Origin: Phallus indusiatus
Taxonomy: Eukaryota; Basidiomycota; Agaricomycetes; Phallales; Phallaceae
Direction of reading: 5' to 3'
DNA: 64,000 nt
Assembly (NCBI GenBank): GCA_027605045.1
Contig: JAQFWX010000009.1
Location: 186,001-250,000 of the forward strand
Part shown: positions 61,063 to 64,000 of the stretch, in pieces
Numbering within the stretch: the first letter of the stretch is position 1
Layout of the letters: every line of letters begins with the position of its first letter
Notes under the pieces: generated by a model
The model's input: only the letters and a program-made list of their open reading frames with translations
Told to the model about the DNA's origin: nothing
Database searches by the model: none
Program-made: the position numbers and the translations under genes

Positions 61063-64000
61063 ATGATTTCTTCAGAAGAACTTTTCAAATCCACTGAACT
61101 CGACGTTATTGTTCCAAGAGAAATCTACGATATCCCAGACGAAGCCGGCGAAGATTGGTTGCATTCCATAAGTACAGGGGACGGCCAAAGGTCATTAGCA
61201 TACTTCGGTGAGTGTCACTCTATCAACGTGATGTAAACTGATCAAATTTTTATGCAATTTATCAGACGAACGTTTGGTTTTCTTCTTCTGTGTCAAAGTA
61301 CCTCCTATAAACGACGAACCACCGTCTTCCAAGTCACCTCCTCGAGAATTAGCCTCCTTTCTATTACATTTGCAAATAACATTGGATGCCAAATATATTC
61401 CTTCGAGCGCACACCCGTCGGCACAACGACAGACCGTTCGAAATGCCGGTCTAAGTCTTCAGCTTCCTCCTCCTCGCACACAATCATACCAATCCCAACC
61501 ACACCAAAAATCCCCTGGACTTTCAATATTTCCGCCAAACACACCAAACCCTACGCCACTTTCCGGGGAGGCTGACAGGTCGTATGTCAAAGTGACATCA
61601 ACCGAGGGTACGATTTTGGAATCGTACGTCTGGGGCGATACCGCGCGAGACGAGCCTCCAGGCAGGAACTTTGCCTTATTTTGGTCTGCTTCTAGTAAGC
61701 GGTGGATTGCCATCTACCGCATGACATTAGGCATTGGTAAGATCTTTTCACTTTGTCCTTTAGGGACTTATTTTTTCTTAATCAAGTAAACCCAAAGCTT
61801 TTCTTCGTACGACTTTTCCCGACCCGCTGCTAAGTCTGACTGCTTCGACGACTCTACGTGAGAAAGCTTTGACTATGACACCAGATCGGAAATTATTATT
61901 AGATACATTGCGGTTTGGGGACATTCAGTCACGTAATTCGAATCTTTCTGATACGAATCTTACTGGGGATTCATACGCGCCTCCGGACGGGAAATTGCAT
62001 GGATTACAAGAAGCCAATCTTCTTGACGGCTTAGATGTTGGTGAGATCAAAAACTACATTTGTTATAACAAAAACTCTCCATTGTTTCTAATCACAGTTC
62101 TTTGTATAGGGCGTATCAAATTACTTGACAACTCCGAGGGAGCAATCGAATTTCCAACTTCAAGACTTTCTTCTTCATTCCGCCGAGCAGCTTTCTCCTT
62201 ACCACCTGCAACACCAATGGCCCGTCCTTTGACAACACCCGCAGCCATTGCAAATACCCAAAGCACTACTCCAATTCTGCGTAAATCGTTCTTGAAAGTC
62301 TTGCAAACTTTCTCTGGTTTTCAAATACGGATGAAATCGGTTTCTGTGCCATATGTGATAATACCTGAAACACAGGAAGACGAAGAAGAACGAAGAGCGG
62401 CCGGTGCGGAAGAACGGACGATCGTGCTGTCCGTGGAGCTGATTTATGGAGATACGACTGACGATCCAAAGTCGTCTGGTTTCTCTATAGAAGATGTTGA
62501 AGTTTCCGTCGGAGGAGAAGGAGCGACTTCGTATCTCCTTCGTTGGGATCGAGATGGTATTCAGAATTCGAAGCCCATATTCCCTCTTTTTATTGGCCCC
62601 GCTGACCAGTATAATCTTCTGTATGCGATTCGATTTTGGCGTCAATCAGATGCTGATGATATTGCGGACACATTGCGCTCGGAAGCTGGAGGTGGGTCTC
62701 ATCCAACCGTTCAATTGGATTTCCAACGACCTGTTGCGATTACCGTGCACGGTCGACCGTTTGATATGATATCACCCTCCGACGATCTTAATAATGGAAC
62801 GAACGCCAATATCAATGGTGTCAACCAAAAGAAACCTCAGCATGTTCGATATAACGCCCAGACTTTCCGATCTCGATGGAACTGCATCCTTGACTTATCC
62901 AACCAACCAGACCAGGTCACTGAGCCTCATTCCCCGCAAGATGCATTACCCACACCGGCGACCCTTTTCCCGCTGTAGAATCGTTTGCGAAGCGTCTACT
63001 GGATCGAAGACCTGGTCTTGACAAACGACATACGATCGGTGAAGCCGCACCTTCTTCACCTCGACCTTTTAAATTATCTTCCCAACCACATCGAAACTCG
63101 ACGTCCATGTTAAGTACATCAATCAATATCCACAGTCCCTCTTCGGCTTCAGAAGTAAGGTTAAATGGAAGAGCGACTCCTCCAAATACGAATAGTTTCG
63201 TGAAAAAACATTCACGGGTTCCCAGTACGACTGCGATCACTAATATACCATCTCCTTTACCTAGTCCGACGAATTCCGAAAATGATTACCCAATGACACC
63301 AGCTTACCCATCATACCCTCCAGATGTCTTTCCTAATGCCCCTCTCGCAGCACAAAGTCCTATAGCGAATTTCCGAGCCAGTACCAGCCATTTTGTTGAA
63401 TCTCGTCGAGAAGGAAACTTGACGACGCTTGTTACTCCACTATCATATGCTCCACCCAAGGACCCTTTTACCAGTGAAGCAGGAAACTTACCTATCGTCG
63501 TATCCGTCGGGTTACTTCGGTCCGGGGGAGGTAGCCTCTCAGATACGATCTATCCCTTTGACGTATTTTCGCTGGAGATATTTGTGTTCAATAGGAGCGA
63601 ACGGACGAGACGGTTGGAAGTTAGTCATTTTGGGGGTGAGACGAAAGCGGCATTCGTCCATGCCACCAGGAATGAATACGGATTACGATTCGAGTGAGCC
63701 TGTAGGTTTGATACCTCTAGAGAATCGAGTCCGCGTTGGGTGAGTCCTGTTAGCTCAATTCTTTATTTTTATATGCTTATCAATGGGGATTTCAGCCCGT
63801 TACGTCCTCATACGTGTCAGTCTGTTACAATGCAGTTTTTCGCCTTGCGAGTTGGTGTGCATTCCATTTCTTCTCTCACCTTGACAGATGTTGAGACTGG
63901 ATATTCAAAAAACTTAAAGTGAGTGTTCAAAGTGTTTGAGATACTATCAGAATATTGATCATGGCTATGTTTTCAGATCTGTTATGGATGTTGTCATTCA
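61063..64000 (+). CDS. TRS65: TRAPP-II complex subunit Trs65-like (3' end outside window)
   Basis: Exons seen: 61063-61207, 61266-61736, 61798-62040, 62110-63739, 63796-63918 and 63977 onward. Blocks include ELDVIVPREIYDIPDE, LAYFDERLVFFFCVKVPP, FALFWSASSKRWIAIYRMTL, FPDPLLSLTASTTLREK and, near the end, VGPLRPHTCQSVTMQF and LTLTDVETGYSKNLKSVMD. I recognise the pattern as fungal Trs65, a subunit of TRAPP-II, which activates Rab GTPases at the late Golgi. The middle is a Ser/Pro-rich linker. Exon 4 keeps a conserved-looking reading only with one extra base near 62962 and one fewer near 63633; between these points the shifted frame stays open for over 200 codons. Family assignment is from memory of the blocks. 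Confidence 0.68.

Overview
This is a gene-dense nuclear fragment of a filamentous basidiomycete, most likely an agaricomycete. The evidence is that nearly every gene is split by short GT-AG introns of about 50-70 nt with fungal splice signals, the gene set is fungal (secreted DyP peroxidase, tandem CorA-like transporters, Itc1, Utp23, Trs65, UBI4-type polyubiquitin), and one conserved protein is of a kind I know only as a basidiomycete hypothetical. All exon borders below were derived by hand: phases were checked and the joined frames match known family motifs.

Layout. 1-3.7 kb: possible 5' end of a gene leaving the window on the left, then an ArsB/NhaD-type (citrate-transporter fold) membrane protein. 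3.7-8.5 kb: two tandem CorA-like cation transporter paralogs (-). 8.9-14.0 kb: Syt1/Sec74-type Arf GEF with Sec7 and PH domains (-). 14.4-17.4 kb: pescadillo/Nop7 (-) and snRNP Sm D2 (+), divergent across 165 bp. 18.1-20.0 kb: amidase-signature enzyme (+). 21.0-22.9 kb: secreted dye-decolorizing peroxidase (-). 22.9-26.2 kb: long region without a recognisable gene. 26.2-29.4 kb: hexameric polyubiquitin (+) converging on rRNA-processing factor Utp23 (-). 29.7-31.8 kb: two tiny intron-containing genes for secreted peptides that end in the same 11 residues. 35.7-38.1 kb: basidiomycete protein of unknown function (+). 38.6-39.7 kb: decayed glutathione S-transferase gene (-). 40.6-41.6 kb: eIF3 subunit k (+). 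47.0-50.2 kb: two-finger C2H2 regulator (-) divergent from ER membrane complex subunit EMC7 (+). 52.9-56.8 kb: ISWI-complex subunit Itc1 (+). 57.4-59.7 kb: AVT-type amino-acid transporter (+), followed by a decayed partial copy of its own 3' end. 61.1-64 kb: TRAPP-II subunit Trs65 (+), cut by the window edge.

Most genes are core housekeeping functions: ribosome biogenesis (Nop7, Utp23), translation (eIF3k), splicing (Sm D2), vesicle traffic (Sec7 GEF, Trs65, EMC7), chromatin (Itc1) and ubiquitin. The long gene-poor stretches hold relics and small fast-evolving genes.

The most interesting candidate for something undescribed is the pair of mini-genes at 29.7 and 31.8 kb. Each has a TATA box, a signal peptide and one phase-1 intron at the same place. 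Both end in GCGGPTARSCN, and 8 of those 11 codons differ synonymously between the copies, which points to strong selection on the peptide itself. Three apparent single-base frameshifts, in ITC1 and TRS65, all fall at homopolymer runs and may be assembly errors.
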